Shown here: positions 1 to 10,130 of the stretch, piece by piece | Layout of the letters: the number at the start of each line of letters is the position of its first letter | How positions within the stretch are numbered: the first letter of the stretch is position 1 | NCBI GenBank assembly: GCA_039720395.1 | Contig: CM077832.1 | Coordinates: 30,935,316 to 30,999,315, forward strand | DNA length: 64,000 nucleotides | Direction of reading: 5' to 3' | Source of the DNA: Liquidambar formosana | Taxonomy: Eukaryota > Streptophyta > Magnoliopsida > Saxifragales > Altingiaceae | Position numbers and translations under genes: made by a program | Notes under the pieces: model-generated | The model's input: only the letters and a program-made list of their open reading frames with translations | The model's database searches: none | What the model was told of the DNA's origin: nothing

Positions 1-145
1 ACTCCCACGTCAGCGCCACGTAACTGCCACGTCATCGACACGTCAGCAACCACCACAGCCACGGCATCGCCACGTCATCGCCACGTCATCGCCACGTCAG
101 CAACCACCACTGCCACGTCAGCGCCACGTCACGGCCACGTCAGCT
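1..145 (+). repeat. GCCACGTCA minisatellite at the gag 5' side
   Basis: About a dozen imperfect copies of GCCACGTCA or GCCACGTCATC, with CAACCACCAC interruptions, fill the first 145 bases. The gag reading frame stays open through the array from about position 24, so the repeat could be read as part of gag, giving short His/Val/Ser-rich repeats. It may continue to the left of the window. Confidence 0.8.
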
Positions 146-164
146 TTTAGATCAACTTCACCGC

Positions 165-940
165 ATGCGTCAAGAACCTGGAGAAGCAATTGACATTTTC
201 CACTCCCGGATGCAGGCCTTTTGGGATCAATTGGCCGCTTCAGAACCTACTTGGACCTGTTCTCAGGATGCGGCGAAATTTCTCAGTTACCGAAATCAGC
301 AGCGTCTAATCCATTTTTTGATGGCCTTGGATGATGTATTCGAACCTACACGTGCAATTTTGCTTCATCGCACTCCATTACCGACCTTGGAAAGTGCTGT
401 TTCTGAACTTGTTGCATATGAGACTCGACGCTGTACTCGCCTTCCTCCTTCTACTGAATCTGCTCTTGCAACTCCCTTCTCAGCACCGGCCCACACTGCT
501 ATGGCCACTCCTCCTTCTGGGCGTCCATCTCTATCAGGTTGCAAGTTTTGTCATGCGCCGAACCATACTCTGCTTCACTGTCCTATTCGAGTCTGCAAGC
601 ACTGTCACAAGCGCGGTCCAGGTCATTTCTTAAATGACTGTCCACGCAATCCAAACCCACAACCTCGACATGATCATTCCAGAGGAAATTCATCTAGGTC
701 TAACAGGTTCAAGCCTCACCATCGTTCTACTACTGCTGCTACTACTGCTGCTGCTACTGAGGACATCTCTCCACCTACCTCTCCCACTTCATCTCTCTCT
801 AATGCCGATCCTACTGCTCTCTCCGTCACACCAGGTACTTCCTCTTGGTATTTTGACTCAGCCTGTTGTAATCATATGACATCTGATCACTCTCTTTTCA
901 CTACTCAAGTTCATACTTCTCATCTTCCTCCTGTCCTGAG
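165..940 (+). pseudogene. Copia gag and truncated protease
   Basis: The reading frame shows a Copia-type gag (UBN2-like) N-terminal part with the RQEPGEAIDIFHSRM and LMALDDVFEPTRA segments, then paired Cys/His clusters (CKFCHAPNHTLLHC and CKHCHKRGPGHFLNDC) resembling retroviral-type zinc knuckles. A Ser/Thr/Pro-rich linker follows, then WYFDSACCNHMT, the position of the protease active site (family norm DSGA or DSGC; here altered to DSAC). Just after this the frame runs into integrase sequence out of frame, marking the deletion. The ATG at 165 is only the first in-frame Met; homology continues upstream (QLLDQLHR), so the true start is further left. Non-functional as a complete polyprotein. 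Confidence 0.85.
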
Positions 941-3040
941 CATTTTTGGGGAGAAGCTGCTCTCACCGCCGTTTTCACCATCAACCACATTCCCTCTCCT
1001 GTCATTAATAATCAATCTCCCCATGAACGGCTTTATGGTACACCTCCTCACTACAGTACTCTCCGTGTTTTTGGCTGTGCCTGTTTTGTGTTACTTCAAC
1101 CACATGAACGTACCAAGCTTCAACCTCGTGCCCGTCTCTGCTGCTTCTTGGGTTATGGGATAGAACACAAAGGCTATAGGTGTTGGGATCCTATTTCCAA
1201 ACGTCTTCGTATTTCCCGTCATGTGGTCTTTTGGGAACACAAACTGTTCTCCTCTCTCTCCAAATTTCATCTCCCTTCCTCATCTACCCTTTCTTTATTT
1301 ACTAACCCCTCTATTTCTTTATTTCCTGATGATGTTGACACAGGTTCAGATACACCAACTACGGCCCCTCCTGCAGTGCCCGTCCCGCCTGACGATCCTG
1401 ACAATCTCGTTCCCACTCCTCCTCTAGCTCTTCGCCGTTCTACTCGGGTAAGAGAATTGCCAGTCCATCTTCGTGACTTTCATTGTTTCTCCACTATTCT
1501 TTCTCAACATGAGCCTCAATCTTATCGCGAGGCTTGTACTAACCCTCTTTGGCAGCAAGCAATGGATACTGAATTACAGGCTTTACACAAAACTCATACT
1601 TGGGACTTGGTTGATCTTCCCCTGGGCAAACATGCCATTGGATGTAAATGGGTTTACAAGATCAAGACTCGCTCTGATGGAGCTATTGAACGCTATAAGG
1701 CTCGCCTCGTTGCCAAAGGCTTTACTCAGGAGTATGGAATTGACTATGAAGAGACCTTTGCTCCTGTCGCCCGTCTTACTTCTGTCCGGAGTCTCCTAGC
1801 TGTGGCCGCTGTCCGCCAATGGGGATTATTTCAGATGGATGTTAAGAATGCATTTCTAAATGGTGATCTTCATGAAGAAGTCTACATGCAACCACCTCCT
1901 GGGTATGATCATTTACCTAACCAGGTCTGTCACCTCCGTCGCGCCTTGTATGGACTCAAGCAAGCTCCTCGAGCCTGGTTTGCCAAATTCAGTTCTGTTA
2001 TTGGAGATTTCGGCTTTACATCTAGTCCCTATGACTCCGCTCTTTTTGTTCGTCAGACTGATCATGGCACCATTCTTTTGCTTCTCTATGTTGATGATAT
2101 GATTATCACTGGTGATGATTCTACTGGCATTTCTACTCTGAAACAGTTTCTTAGCCAGCACTTTGAGATGAAGGATCTTGGTTCCCTTAGCTATTTTTTG
2201 GGTCTTGAGATTTCTTCTGATTCTCGGGGATACTATCTTTCTCAGGCCAAGTATGTTTCTGATCTCCTCACCCGTGCTGGTCTTACTGATAGCAAGACTG
2301 CTTCAACTCCTCTCGAGCCTAATGTTCGCCTCACTCCTCTAGATGGTACACCTCTCCATGATGCTACCTTGTACCGACAGTTAGTTGGCAGCCTTGTTTA
2401 TCTCACTGTTACTCGGCCCGATCTTGCCTATGCAGTACATCTTGTCAGTCAGTTTATGTCTGCTCCTCGCTCTTCTCATTATGCAGCTGTTCTCCGGATC
2501 CTTCGATATATTAAAGGTACCCTATATCATGGTCTTCATTTTTCTGCCGCCTCTTCCCTTGAGTTGCGTGCCTACTCCGACGCTGACTGGGCCGGTGATC
2601 CGACTGACCGCCGTTCTACCACTGGCTACTGTTTCTTTCTTGGCACCTCCCTTATTTCCTGGCGTAGCAAGAAGCAAACTGTCACCGCCCGCTCTAGCAC
2701 TGAGGCTGAATATCGTGCTCTCGCCGATACTACCCAAGAACTTCTTTGGCTTCGTTGGCTTCTTACTACTATGGGAGTTCCTCTCCCGACAGCTACTGTT
2801 CTTTACTGTGACAATCGTAGTGCTCTTCAGATTGCTCATAATGATGTATTTCACGAACGCACTAAACATATTGAAATTGATTGTCATTTCATTCGTCAGC
2901 ACATTACCAGTGGCACTGTGCGTCTCCTCTCCGTCTCTTCCACAGATCAGCCTGCAGACATCTTCACCAAATCTCATCCTCCAGGACGCCATCTCGATTT
3001 AGTTTCCAAACTCAAGTTGGTCTCTACAAACCCTACTTGA
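939..3040 (+). pseudogene. Copia pol: integrase C-terminus, reverse transcriptase, RNase H
   Basis: A single frame, open from the deletion junction to the stop before the LTR, begins with the integrase tail (FWGEAALTA, HERLYGTPP, FLGYGIEHKGYRC). It then gives Copia RT motifs GCKWVYKIKTRSDGAIERYKA, QMDVKNAFLNGDL, GLKQAPRAWF and the catalytic YVDD at 2087-2098. RNase H follows (DWAGDPTDRRSTTGYCFFLG, SSTEAEYRAL, HIEIDCHFIR, ADIFTKSHPPGRH). RT-RNase H is uninterrupted, so decay is recent or limited, but protease and the integrase catalytic core are missing. Its frame differs from that of gag upstream. There is no independent start codon; a Met-initiated product is not implied. Confidence 0.92.
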
Positions 3041-3053
3041 GTTTGAGGGGGGG

Positions 3054-3265
3054 TGTTACCGTGTATGTGTATTGTAACTGTATACGTGTATGTGTATTGT
3101 AACTGTATAAAGTATAGCGTAGGCCCCTGTATTGTATAGCTATACCTAGGATTATTCCTAGCCTAAACTCTATATATAGGTCCCTCATGCACATGAAATA
3201 TACACAATCAATAGCAAGGGTTTTAACCCTCTTTTTCCCTTCTCTCCTTCTGTGTTCCATCGCAA
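3054..3265 (+). repeat. 3' LTR of the Copia element
   Basis: The LTR starts TGTTAC directly after the polypurine tract GAGGGGGGG. It contains a 25-bp direct duplication (3060-3084 and 3085-3109) and a TATA-like TATATATAGG at 3171-3180, placed as an LTR promoter would be. The right boundary is estimated; no matching terminal GTAACA is seen, so the LTR may be truncated. Confidence 0.75.
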
Positions 3266-3589
3266 TACTTCTAATGAGAGATAAACCTCTGAATAATTAA
3301 ACCTGCAGCTATTGCCCAAGTTGGGGTTTTTAGTTTGTTAGGATGGACATAGGTGCGCACCTTCCTGTTACTTGATAGGATGATTGGGATTCTCATTAAG
3401 CACTACTATTGAAATAGCATAATTTTTCCAGAAAGCAAATTTTCCCAGGGACTATGATTTTCTTTCACATTTATTTTGCTGTAAATTACTATAAATATTC
3501 TCTCTTTTCAAGGTTAGATGAGTCAATCATTCATCATCAAAATTATATTGTTTGTCTGAGAAATATCAGACATGAAGCCACATGCAACA

Positions 3590-3753
3590 CACGTGCTTTC
3601 TGCCTAGTATCTCTCATTAGATCAGTCCTATACTATAATATCTGTAATGGTTCTTAAATTCTTTTATTCTTATTTTTATGTCATTGCAATAGCAGTTATG
3701 ATCTGACTGTTAATGTATTATTGTCTGTCAGATCTCCATTGTTAGTTTCGAAG
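3590..3753 (+). promoter_or_regulatory. 5' flank of the first MADS gene, shared with its paralog
   Basis: This stretch matches the reverse complement of 11856-12060, upstream of the second MADS gene. Shared blocks include CAGTCCTATACTA, TTTTTATGTCATTGCAA and the ATCTCCAT...TTAG segment just before the ATG. A pyrimidine-rich TTAG precedes GAAG-ATG in both, so a 5'UTR intron acceptor is possible. The gene's more distal upstream region has been replaced by the Copia element ending near 3265. 3266-3590 shows nothing recognisable. Confidence 0.55.
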
Positions 3754-4677
3754 ATGGGTCGCAAACTAAACATGGACCTCATACCCAATGAGAAATCTCG
3801 TTACAGAACTTTTCAAAAGAGAAAGAAGGGCTTGATGAAGAGGACTTACGAATTAGCAACTTTATGCGGCATAGATGCATGCATTATTGTTTTTGGGCCC
3901 AAATTTGGTTACCATCCGATTGAGACAGAGACATGGCCCCTGAATCCTGATGAGGTCCAACGGATCATCCACATGTATAAAGCTAAGTTGGTAAATGGGA
4001 AGAGAACCTTTGATGTGTCTGATTTTTTCCCAGACCGAAAGAAGGAGGTGGAAAGCCAGATTGATAGAGTGCGTGGAGATAATGCAGAAGCTAAGTATAT
4101 TGCTTCGAATGATGCTTTAAACCGATTATCGCAGGAACAAATCAGGGAACTTTTGGGTTCATTGGATAGTAAGCTTGAAGCTGTGAAGGCTAGAATTGAT
4201 GAGTTAAAGAAGGAAAGCCAACAAAATATGGAAGCAACATCAAGCCAACAACATATGGAAGCAACATCACCAGGTATTAATATCGGTGGGACTAATCAGC
4301 AGCAGCAGCCTGCTTATGTTGAGCCACTTGATGTCCATCCACCCACCCAATACATACCTGTTGAACAAAATCCTATGATGGGTTCATCCATGTTGATGAT
4401 GTGGATGAACGACAATGATTACGCGCAATTTGGCAACGCGCCCAGTGGCAACATGCTATACACTCCATACGCACCCCCACTTTATCACAATCCAACGGCA
4501 GTTATGCAGGAGAATATGATGCTCAACAATACTATGCAGGTGCCTTATTACACTCCGACCTTTATGTACTATCCGAATCCGATGGTGTCGATGGGTGTCA
4601 CACCTCCAATGCAGCCAATGTTGCCATACTATGATTTCAGTGGTTCTCAGATGAATGGGAGGGAAGCCAACTCTTAG
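3754..4677 (+). CDS. Type I (M-type) MADS-box transcription factor, paralog A
   Basis: This is a predicted nuclear DNA-binding protein of 307 residues encoded without introns. Residues 1-60 form a MADS domain: MGRKLNMDL, then KSRYRTFQKRKKGLMKRTYE, LCGIDACIIVFGP. The ETWP and EVQRIIHMY segments after it, the DVSDFFPDRKKEVESQ stretch, and the absence of a K-box are typical of type I lineages (Mbeta/Mgamma-like; from memory of the family, not assigned firmly). The C-terminal half is Gln-, Met-, Pro- and Tyr-rich and likely disordered or activating. The start chosen is the ATG that opens the canonical MGRK; the open frame extends 33 bases further upstream without an ATG. Type I genes often act in female gametophyte and endosperm, but no role can be deduced here. 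A convergent paralog lies 6.2 kb downstream. Confidence 0.88.
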   Translation: MGRKLNMDLIPNEKSRYRTFQKRKKGLMKRTYELATLCGIDACIIVFGPKFGYHPIETETWPLNPDEVQRIIHMYKAKLVNGKRTFDVSDFFPDRKKEVESQIDRVRGDNAEAKYIASNDALNRLSQEQIRELLGSLDSKLEAVKARIDELKKESQQNMEATSSQQHMEATSPGINIGGTNQQQQPAYVEPLDVHPPTQYIPVEQNPMMGSSMLMMWMNDNDYAQFGNAPSGNMLYTPYAPPLYHNPTAVMQENMMLNNTMQVPYYTPTFMYYPNPMVSMGVTPPMQPMLPYYDFSGSQMNGREANS

Positions 4678-5822
4678 ATATTGGTTGTAGAAGAGTTTTT
4701 TTTATGCTTGATTTTGAAGTGTCATTTGTTTTGTTTTGTTTTAGTCAGTTATTTAGGATTTTAATTTTAATTTTAGTTTGGATCTTATATGTTTTTATTT
4801 TTAACACAATTTAGGAATTTCATAGATTGATATTAAGTGTTGGATCTTTGTATTATATTGTTTAATTTTTACAATATAGAGCAATGATTTAATCTCTTAG
4901 AGTCTTGATGGCAAAACGATGGCTTGTGGAGTTGAATAATGGTTAATTAGCAGGTCCCAGATTTTATTTACCTTCTATTTGGACTCCCAAATGCCCAATC
5001 GGGCTCTAATTGTTCTCCCCTGTACAAATCCAATAGTCCAACCAACCTTTACTCAGCCCCTACCCGAGTCTTTAAGTTGATAGCAGGATTTGAGGACTTG
5101 AGCGGGCATTGTTGTGAGGCAATCAACTATACAAGGCCAAATAAAGTATGTGACCCAACTATGATAAATATGGAGAAGATGGGAAATCCAAGAATTCAAC
5201 CGAGATAAATGGATGTATAGATCAGTGAAGCTTATTTTCGTACATTTAGCACACACGAGGATGTAATAGGACCAACCAATTCTTGGAATTGAATCATTTT
5301 TATTTTTATATTTATTTTTTTGGTGGACGTGCAGGGATGCTGTTATGGTCACTTGATCTTACTTCAAAAAGGCTCACTGGATAATGAATTTTTAGCACAA
5401 ACTTATGAATGGAGATTTCCACTTCTTTCCATGCAGCATGCCTATCAATGAAAATCATCAAATATGTCCAATGTATGTAGAGGGGCCAAATACAAATTGT
5501 GGCTTAAGGCTAAACTTGTAACTGAGGCCTAGGGCTAAAATTTTAACCTCGCTTACACCTCTCACTTATCAAAGTTTTGTTTAAAAACCCGAGAACTTGT
5601 ATAGAGAAGGATCTCCCACAACGCAACAGTACCTCCATAGCAACTTATGGACTTTTTGTACATGGGTATTTTTTAACAAATGAACTAGGGAATTCGGAGC
5701 TGGGGTCTAAGGTGACTACCTCAATAACTATCTTATGAGCCAACCTTGAAGAGCACCACTAAATTGAAGGAGCGAGGTTTAAAATGGAGGCACCACATAC
5801 TAATTGAAGGCTGCAACTAGGG

Positions 5823-5856
<34 letters not shown>

Positions 5857-6054
5857 ATTAAATAGTCACAGTAAAAAATTTATAGAGCACCACTAAATTG
5901 TGAGATGGTAAAAAATTTCAAGGCTCGAACGGTTTTAATTTATAAATCAAGTAGTAGTCTTAATTTTTTTTTTTTTGGTAATATAGCATAGATTAATATT
6001 GAAACGGAATTACAAATAGTAGTGAGCTGGTGCAAAGTGCCCAATGCTAGTCTA
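4678..6054. other. 3' flank and non-coding spacer
   Basis: 4675 to about 4800 is homologous to the 3' flank of the paralog (AGATATTGG...TTGATTTTGA and TTTGGATCTTAT blocks), so the duplication that made the pair included 3'UTR. The rest holds short open frames without family features and a 31-base poly(A) run at 5823-5853. I see no gene. Confidence 0.5.
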
Positions 6055-6382
6055 TCAGGCTCGTCGCTGTAGCTTACTCTGTAATCACTCGATAATCTCT
6101 TCTCAAATTTCTTTTCCTTCATCTACTTTGACGATGTTCCATGAATTCTTTGGATTGTTTGGATGAGAAATTTCTAAGCAAAATTTGCCTTTAAAAATGG
6201 AATTTTTTAACGTTACAGTTTGTTTATATTACATTTCTCATAGTTTTCATTAAATCTATATTAAGAGATGATTAAAAAAATGGCACCTCATGACAGGGAA
6301 TTGTGGTGACCGGCGTCACGTACTACTTACAAGCATGGGTCACTGAGAAGAAGGGGCCAGTTTTCCTAGCCATGTCCACACC
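6055..6382 (+). pseudogene. Displaced fragment of the WAT1-related gene (end of exon 5, intron, start of exon 6)
   Basis: The segment closely copies the reverse complement of about 19320-19690. It contains the last bases of exon 5 (CTCGCTGTAGCTTACTCT in the parent), the GTAATCACT donor, a shortened version of the intron, the CAG acceptor, and exon 6 coding for GIVVTGVTYYLQAWV and KKGPVFLAMST. Retention of the intron shows a DNA-level copy, not a processed retrocopy. It stops abruptly where a long hairpin begins at 6383. Only about 110 coding bases are present, so it is a dead fragment. Orientation is opposite to that of the parent gene. Confidence 0.9.
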
Positions 6383-6602
6383 GGATTTGGATTTGCTCAA
6401 GTTGGGGTCTTCAACTTGACGCTCAATTTAACGTTAGATTTCGGACACATGGGGGGATGCAATTATCAACGGTTGGGATGAGAAAGCTTTAGCATTTGTA
6501 GGAGAAGCCCAACCGTTGATAATTGCATCCCCCTATGTGTCCAAAATCTAACGCTAAATTGAGCGTCAAGTTGAAGACCCCAACTTGAACAAATCCCAAT
6601 CC
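6383..6602. repeat. Long imperfect hairpin (foldback element)
   Basis: A left arm at 6383-6473 (TTGCTCAAGTTGGGGTCTTC ... TTATCAACGGTTGGG) is repeated inverted at 6509-6602 around a loop of about 35 bases. The arms differ at only a few positions. This is the structure of a foldback MITE or of a recent inverted duplication. The left arm abuts the transporter fragment with no spacer. No convincing target duplication was found. Confidence 0.85.
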
Positions 6603-7690
6603 ATTTTAGGTGATAGAATAAATATGTGACATCATTTGTGTGCTTAGTTGGCACACATGTGGCAGCACACCACCTTAAACCATGTTCTTTCAAGCTTAAA
6701 AAATTTCATTAAAAAAAAAATTTGAAAAAAAGAAAGTAAAAAAGAAAACGAAAACATTTAAAAAAAAAAAAAAAAGAAGAAGAAGAAAAAAAAGGAAGCA
6801 GACAAAAAGGATGAAGATCATGGGCTTTGTGAAGCACCTGTTTTGCTGAAAAGAGGGTTTTCTTTGTCGGAGGAGGGCTAGTTGTTCTTGCCAGAAAATG
6901 ACCCAAAAAACAAAAAAAAAAAAAAAGAAAGGAAAATAAAGAAGTGGAGAAAAATAACCAAATTTGACCAGATTTGTGTGTTCGCTGGTTGTGGAATTAT
7001 GGTGGTCTGCCACATCATCCGCCTATAAAAATGGTTCATTTTCTCAGTCACAACCAACTCAACCCCCCCAAAACCCATTTTTATTGAACAATAGATACAT
7101 ACACATACAAATATCTTTATACAAAAAGACGGGTTGTCAATTAAGGGTTTAGGGTTGCGATAGACAAGAAGAGGTCATTGATCAAGGGTTCAGAGCTCAC
7201 CGAAACCCCATTTTTTCCGGCGAAAGTGTCATCTGAATACATCAATGATTTTGACCTACGATAAACCCCCAATTTTTTAATGCGTTGAAGGGTAGTGTTA
7301 GGAAAGAGATGGCTTTGAAGCCAAACCAACAAAGTGACGACTTTTGGATTGTGAACATGCAAAGTGCCATATCTGTTGTTGTTGATTTTTCTGTTGATGA
7401 CCTTCTTAACTTTTTAAAAATGTGACGAAGAAGAAGACAAGGTCTGTAGTATCTCTTTTTTGCTCACGCTTCTTGAATCTACCATTAGCATTGAAGCCGT
7501 CATTGCTTTTACCTTTTTTCTTTTTTTCGTTTATTTATGTTTTCTTTTTCTTTTTAAGTTTTTTGGTTTTATTTTTTAATTTTATTTTTGGGCTTGAAAC
7601 AATGTTGTTGGAGTGGTGTGCTGCCAAATGTGTGCCAACTAAGCACGCATGTCACATGCTTATTCCGTCAATTAAAGTGACTGACGTCAT
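6603..7690. mobile_element. Non-autonomous DNA element with long inverted ends
   Basis: Sequence 6605-6830 reappears inverted and diverged at about 7490-7690. The best block is GTGGTGTGCTGCC(A)(C/A)ATGTGTGCCAACTAAGCAC, followed by A-rich or T-rich arms. The middle holds TATA-like CCTATAAAAATGG near 7021 and no recognised coding sequence. Long inverted ends with arbitrary content suggest a Mutator-type or other foldback transposon. The exact termini and target duplication could not be fixed. Confidence 0.5.
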
Positions 7691-7939
7691 TGGTTGGCCT
7701 ACACTAAAGCAACAAATTTAAAACTGTCAGTAAATCGCACAAAGTTAAAGTTTGTGGACTACATTGAAATATGGGGTAAAGTTAAAGGTACTAAACGTTA
7801 ATAACATTTTTTTTTTGCTCTTTTTAGCTCAGCTGGCCGCTTTCGATTGAGGTGCTAGTATCTATGAGATAAAGGGATTTCATCTCACGCTCCTATCAGC
7901 TGCGGTTTTTAGGAGTATTAGTTAGGTCTTTGCATTAAT

Positions 7940-8151
7940 ATGGTATCCGAGCATATCGTTCTTGGGCTATTTCATTTGTGAGCCTGTCTTTGTTGTCTAC
8001 ATGTTAGGTATGTTTCTACCTTATTAGGTCTGCACGTGAGGGGGAGTATTGGAAAATATTATATCCCACATCAATTAAATATCGAATTTAACATGTCTTC
8101 TTATATTTGTTGAGCGGCCAACACATAAGCTATTAGGTTGGAAACTTAACA
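7940..8151 (+). mobile_element. TRIM-type miniature LTR element, 5' LTR missing
   Basis: TGGTATCCGAGC at about 7940 is a near match to the plant initiator-tRNA-Met primer site (TGGTATCAGAGC). After about 95 bases a purine tract GTGAGGGGGAGT precedes an LTR at 8047-8151 (TATTGGAAAATATTATATCCCACATC ... GGAAACTTAACA, shown in part). The LTR matches that of the TRIM at 8950-9194 and resembles 29789-30168. The 5' LTR is absent. Confidence 0.65.
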
Positions 8152-8164
8152 CTGTACACAAAAG

Positions 8165-8588
8165 AACAATTAGTGTAAATAATTTTAGTTAAATTGATAT
8201 AAAATTGAAGGCTCAAATTCATCATCTTGAATAAAAAAAAATATATATGGTCATCATGGAATTACGAAAGGGTGGTATTTCATGAATTTATAAAAAAATT
8301 GATTTATAACATTAATTATAATGATGACTCCAATTTTTTAAACTATCTACTTCAATGTGATGGATTTATGCTTTCAATAAAAAGTGAAATATGATAAAGG
8401 TTTGTTTGTTTGGGGAATTGGAATGAAATGAGATTTAAATGGATCCTTAATTATTTAAGGATAGAGTTCTCGACAATAGGAGTATATATTTACTTTATTC
8501 TTCCTTCAGAGAAGAGTTCAATGGTCCTTGGTTACATAACGGGGCTAACCTATCCCCCTTCCGATAACCACTTCCTCTAATATCCTAA
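8165..8588. other. AT-rich non-coding DNA, probably MITE remains
   Basis: The blocks ATGATGACTCCAATTTTTTAAA and GATGGATTTATGCTTTCAAT recur at 60350-60640, about 9400-9650 and inside 39265-40109, so most of this stretch is a diverged member of the same MITE family. I see no gene. Confidence 0.4.
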
Positions 8589-8901
8589 GGTTGTGTTTGT
8601 TAAAAGGAAATGAAGAAAGGAATGAAATAGTGATTCCATTACCAAAAAGAAAAAAGTTTTGGTAGCCCAATGTAATGGAATGACCATTCCTTTGTGAAGG
8701 TCTATTCCCTCCTTGAGCGAATAGACTTTCCTTTCCAAATCAAGAGGAATGACCATTCCTATATTTTAAGAAATGACAATCATTAAAAATGGTTTCCACC
8801 TATTTTTTTCCATTCTATTCCCATAATTTACCAAACATTAGAATGAAATGACCATTAATCCTACTCCCATTCCATTTAATTCCTTTAAACCAAATGCAAC
8901 C
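8589..8901. mobile_element. PIF/Harbinger (Tourist-like) MITE
   Basis: The element begins GGTTGTGTTTGTTAAAAGGA and ends TTTAAACCAAATGCAACC, giving imperfect inverted ends of about 20 bases. It is flanked by TAA at 8586-8588 and 8902-8904, the target preference and 3-bp duplication of Harbinger-type elements. At 313 bases with no coding capacity it is a MITE. Its interior is rich in ATTCC and GGAAT motifs. Confidence 0.8.
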
Positions 8902-8949
8902 TAAGAACATCTACAATGGATCCATTAGGTCCTTAATAAAGATGGTAGT

Positions 8950-9194
8950 GTCAGGCTCGATGTGGGATGTTGGACTTCCCAACACTATTTTTCATGTGCA
9001 AGCCTAACAAGATTATAACGACCTATCATGTGGGCAACAAATATAGACTTAAGAGGCTTAAATACTACAAGTTTTGATACCATGTTAAGTTTTCAATCAA
9101 AAAACCTAAATATATAAGTGAATAGCCCAAACAGATATATGAAGACATGTTTAATTCGATATTTTAATTTATGTGGGATATAGGATTTCCCAAC
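8950..9194 (-). mobile_element. TRIM-type miniature LTR element
   Basis: Read on the minus strand, an LTR (9194 to 9083, TTGGGAAATCCTATATCCCA ... GAAAACTTAACA) is followed immediately by TGGTATCAAAAC, a diverged tRNA-Met primer site. About 90 internal bases follow, then the start of a second LTR (TGTTGGGAAG at about 8984) truncated near 8950. It belongs to the same family as 7940-8151. Confidence 0.7.
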
Positions 9195-9950
9195 TGTTGC
9201 CAACAAAGTTACTCGTGCCACAGTGGCTCGCTTTATAACTCGCCATAGTTGGCAAACATATTAACAATTGACATACTTAGCGGGTCTCTTAAGGCTTCCA
9301 TTGGAGCACCAAGTAGAGAAAATCAAATGCTGACTGACACCTTTTTTACATTAGTTAATTGGTTCCTTGAGGCATTCATTGTGGAATGCGCTATGGGTTT
9401 GTTCGAGTGTCAAATTCGGTTTAAATTTATTCCTTTGAATTAGAATGCTTAAAAAATTGGAGTCATCACTAAAGTTAATATTAATTCTTAGAAATGTATT
9501 AAATGTCACTATTTTGAATGCTCACTCTTATTTGTGATGATGCCTATCATTTTTTTTGAATTTATCAATTCAAGATGATAAATTTGTACTTTCAATACTA
9601 TTTCAAATTTGTTAAATTATTTAATTTCAAATTGGACACTTGAATAAGAAAAAACATCTAAGAAGTCTGATCAATCTTAAATAGGGAGAAGCATCTGAGG
9701 TGTGTGGTATGATATTGGTGTCAACTGTCAAGAGTTGAAGTATAAGCATCTGAGGTGTGTGGTATGATATTGGTGTGAGAACAGCGAAGAAAATGCAACC
9801 TTCACAAATATAAGAGAGAACAACTTACCATTGACCTTGCAAAGACGGAAGGTAACCTACAAAGATTAAACTGAGGGACTTCCAATGCTCTTCAATTTAT
9901 TTAGCATCAAAAGATTACATGGACATGATGCCAATTATTCAAGGCTCTTG
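9195..9950. other. Non-coding spacer with a MITE relic and a 55-bp tandem duplication
   Basis: 9385-9650 has inverted ends (GTTCGAGTGTCAAATTCG / CAAATTGGACACTTGAATAA) and the internal blocks of the MITE family at 60350. AGCATCTGAGGTGTGTGGTA and the following bases are repeated at 9691 and 9746, a 55-bp tandem duplication. No gene is seen. Confidence 0.5.
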
Positions 9951-10130
9951 CAGGATTGGTCGTGTGGTTAATCTTGAGTGTATTCTTAGAGGTTATCGTT
10001 TCGATTTCTCGCAACTAATGTTACCTGTGTAGGTTTGGGGCATCATACCTCACACAGGTCATTAGGGGATTATTAGTTTGGGTTGAAACTTCAATGAGAG
10101 TAAAACTTAAGATACCTTTAATTAATCGTT
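9951..10130 (+). mobile_element. SINE, diverged
   Basis: The 5' part has box A-like TGGTCGTGTGGTTAATC and box B-like GGTTATCGTTTCGATTTCTC. The 3' part (TTTGGGTTGAAAC...GAGTAAAACTTAAGATAC) matches the tails of the SINEs at 49299 and 58925. It ends in an A-rich stretch near 10130, as expected for an RNA-polymerase-III-derived retroposon. Confidence 0.6.

Larger units (their letters stand above)
1..3265 (+). mobile_element. Ty1/Copia LTR retrotransposon, 3' part, internally deleted
   Basis: The order is gag with a CCHC knuckle, start of protease, C-terminal integrase, reverse transcriptase, RNase H, a purine-rich tract (3045-3053) and an LTR beginning TGTTAC at 3054. This order, with integrase before RT, is diagnostic of Copia. 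The 5' LTR and the start of gag lie outside the window. An internal deletion near 938-945 joins the protease start directly to the end of integrase, so the copy cannot move by itself. The 3' edge is approximate because no clear terminal CA or target duplication could be paired within the window. Confidence 0.93.

Noticed and set aside
6696..7078. Minus-strand Phe-rich open frames
   Set aside because: They are translations of A-rich arms of an inverted-repeat element.
7815..7915. tRNA-like TAGCTCAGCTGG as a possible tRNA gene or SINE head
   Set aside because: No cloverleaf can be built and box B is not convincing; it remains an unassigned stretch beside a TRIM.
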